Positions 5,660 through 7,274 of a stretch of 7,274 nt of DNA are shown here, in pieces. The stretch spans positions 1-7,274 of the forward strand of contig JAIBDA010000066.1 in NCBI GenBank assembly GCA_024679635.1, read 5' to 3'. The notes under the pieces were generated by a model. That model made no database searches. It was given only the letters and a program-made list of their open reading frames with translations, and was not told the origin of the DNA. Origin of the DNA: Amphritea sp. Lineage in GTDB: Bacteria; Pseudomonadota; Gammaproteobacteria; Pseudomonadales; Nitrincolaceae. Position numbers and translations under genes: made by a program. Each line of letters opens with the position of its first letter. Position 1 is the first letter of the stretch.

Positions 5660-6675
5660 CGGGGTTGGATCTGCCGCAGATGGCGACCAACGGCCAGCCA
5701 TGCACCCAGCAGGCCTAAAAGGATACTGATGGCCAGTAACAACAGGGTGTCTACAAAGCCCAGTCCAACCAACTCAAACTGACTATTATAGAGTTTCACC
5801 AGTTGTTCAACCGGACTATTCAGCAGTAATAAAGATAACTGAATCAGCACCCAGGCGATCACACCGCCGGCGATGCCATACCAGATGCCATCATATAGAA
5901 AAGGGCGCCTGACATAGGCATCGGTTGCCCCTACCAGTTTAGCAATGACAATCTCTTCCCGTCGGCTCTCAATCGACAAGCGAATGGTATTCCCCACCAC
6001 CAGCAACACAGCCAAGACAAATAAACCGGTTAGCAACCAGACCCCCCGCTCTGCCAATGCAACAAAAGCCGAGAGTCGTTGCACCCACTCCATATCGACC
6101 ACCGCCTCATCAACCTGAGGCAGGACCTGCAGTTTAGATTGCAACAGCGGGATATCAGTTACCGAGAGATCCAGCGGCATAACCATAATCACAGCCGGCA
6201 GCGGGTTCTGATCGAGAAAATCAAATACCTCACCAAAGCCTGACATCGCTTTAAACTCAAGCATTCCCTGCTCTGCCGTCACTAACTCTGTAGCCGCAAC
6301 ATCATCACGTAAGAGTAACTCACGACTGAGTATCTCCGCCTCTGATTCCGTCACACCCATCTTAAGATATAGGGCAACGCGGGGGTCACCTTCCCAGCCC
6401 TGTCCGAGCTGTTGCAAATTTTTCAAACCGGTATAGAGAGAGCCCGGCAATGCCAATGCAATCGCCAGTACTGCCAGCGTCATAAAAGTGGTGAGCGGCT
6501 TAGTTAACAGCGAGCGGTATGATTGTTCAGCCACCTCCAGATGGTGGCGCAGATAGCTGCGCCCCTTGTCAGAGACCTTCAGTTTATGGTGTTCGGCGCC
6601 ACGATGAACTTTGGCATCCCGCCGGGTTTTCTGCTCAACCCGGACCGCGCCTTTATTTCGCAGATTATTTTCCAT
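5656..6675 (-). CDS. ftsX: Cell division protein FtsX
   Basis: FtsX is the membrane subunit of the FtsEX complex, which at the septum couples ATP hydrolysis by FtsE to activation of peptidoglycan hydrolases, through EnvC in E. coli. The 339-residue length is typical. A basic cytoplasmic N-terminus of about 60 residues is followed by TM1 at about 61-83 and the periplasmic loop at about 84-210, which receives the hydrolase activator. TM2 is at about 212-229, TM3 at 266-286 and TM4 at 308-329. The cytoplasmic segment after TM2 carries the conserved NTIRLSIESRREEI-x(4)-VGAT motif at 229-251 that contacts FtsE. The ATG at 6675 lies inside the end of ftsE, an 11-base overlap consistent with translational coupling. 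Confidence 0.97.
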   Translation of the reverse strand: MENNLRNKGAVRVEQKTRRDAKVHRGAEHHKLKVSDKGRSYLRHHLEVAEQSYRSLLTKPLTTFMTLAVLAIALALPGSLYTGLKNLQQLGQGWEGDPRVALYLKMGVTESEAEILSRELLLRDDVAATELVTAEQGMLEFKAMSGFGEVFDFLDQNPLPAVIMVMPLDLSVTDIPLLQSKLQVLPQVDEAVVDMEWVQRLSAFVALAERGVWLLTGLFVLAVLLVVGNTIRLSIESRREEIVIAKLVGATDAYVRRPFLYDGIWYGIAGGVIAWVLIQLSLLLLNSPVEQLVKLYNSQFELVGLGFVDTLLLLAISILLGLLGAWLAVGRHLRQIQPR

Positions 6676-7274
6676 CGCTGATCAGCCTGCCCTGTTGGAG
6701 GGTAATAACCCGATGCGGCATCCGCGCAATCAGCCCCAGATCATGACTGGCAATCAGCACAGTAGTTCCTACCTGATTAAATTGCTGAAACAATCGCATA
6801 ACCTCTTCTGACAGCTTCGGGTCCAGGTTACCGGTCGGCTCATCCGCCAGCAGCAGTTGCGGCTTGTGGACAATCGCACGGGCGATACCCACCCGCTGTT
6901 GCTCGCCACCGGATAGCACCACCGGGTTGAGCTTTTCTTTGCTTAACAACCCTACCTTATCCAGTGCAGCATGGGCCCGGCGCGCCGCATCCGCCGGATC
7001 AAAGCCGCAGATCCGCAAAGGCAGTACGATATTTTCGAAAACTGAACGATCAAACAGCAGCTGATGATTCTGAAACACTACGCCGACTCGGCGCCGATGA
7101 AAGGGGATCTGGCTATTACCCAATGTTGCCAAGTCCTGATCACCGACCAGAACCCGACCATTAGAGGGCCGTTCCATCAACATGATTAACTTGAGCAAGG
7201 TGCTCTTACCGGCACCTGAATGCCCGGTGAGAAATGCCATTTCACCCTGATCAAGGCTAAAATCAACTTGATTC
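6665..7274 (-). CDS. ftsE: Cell division ATP-binding protein FtsE, N-terminus off the right edge
   Basis: FtsE is the cytoplasmic ABC ATPase of the FtsEX divisome complex. The open frame continues upstream of the internal Met at 7240-7238 to the right edge, adding about 11 codons (NQVDFSLDQGE) that match the FtsE N-terminal strand region. The true start is therefore outside the window, with roughly 20 residues missing, and the Met at 7240 should not be used. Counting from that Met, the ABC motifs are all present: Walker A GHSGAGKST at 6-14, Q-loop VVFQNHQ at 54-60, signature LSGGEQQR at 109-116, Walker B LLLADEPTGNLD at 129-140 and the H-loop ASHDLGL at 164-170. The gene overlaps ftsX by 11 bases. 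In many relatives ftsY lies upstream, which would be just outside this window. Confidence 0.97.
   Translation of the reverse strand, partial: NQVDFSLDQGEMAFLTGHSGAGKSTLLKLIMLMERPSNGRVLVGDQDLATLGNSQIPFHRRRVGVVFQNHQLLFDRSVFENIVLPLRICGFDPADAARRAHAALDKVGLLSKEKLNPVVLSGGEQQRVGIARAIVHKPQLLLADEPTGNLDPKLSEEVMRLFQQFNQVGTTVLIASHDLGLIARMPHRVITLQQGRLISDGK

Overview
The window looks like ordinary chromosome from a marine-type gammaproteobacterium. The order ftsE-ftsX-rpoH, then thiS-thiG-trmB, all on the minus strand, is as I recall the arrangement in Pseudomonas and relatives. The moderate base composition and the protein details would fit an Oceanospirillales-like genome. That placement is inference, since no rRNA or other taxonomic marker is present. 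I see no mobile element, CRISPR array, tRNA or prophage.

Layout, left to right. Bases 1-625 (minus) hold most of a DUF2799-type lipoprotein whose C-terminus runs off the left edge. Bases 764-1105 (minus) encode pterin-4a-carbinolamine dehydratase (phhB). A 277-base divergent spacer follows, then a plus-strand pair: a small FmdB-like zinc-ribbon protein (1383-1634) and, one base later, a secreted cytochrome b562-like protein (1636-2058). From 2110 to the right edge everything is on the minus strand. In transcription order this is ftsE (its start lies off the right edge), ftsX, rpoH, a DUF423 membrane protein, thiS, thiG and trmB.

How the genes work together. FtsE and FtsX overlap by 11 bases and form the divisome ABC complex that activates peptidoglycan hydrolysis. 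rpoH has its own 254-base upstream region with a strong match to a sigma-E promoter, which would link envelope stress to the heat-shock regulon, and it ends at a clear intrinsic terminator. The DUF423 gene, thiS and thiG form a tight unit; ThiS carries sulfur to ThiG, which builds the thiamine thiazole ring. A perfect 11-bp hairpin with a U-rich tail separates thiG from trmB, but it sits only about 15 bases before the trmB start and downstream of a plausible trmB promoter, so it may also act as an attenuator.

Most of the window is core housekeeping DNA. The less familiar material is the FmdB-like/cytochrome b562-like pair, the palindrome inside the rpoH sigma-E promoter, and the terminator in the trmB leader. 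I do not see a clear new multi-gene system.
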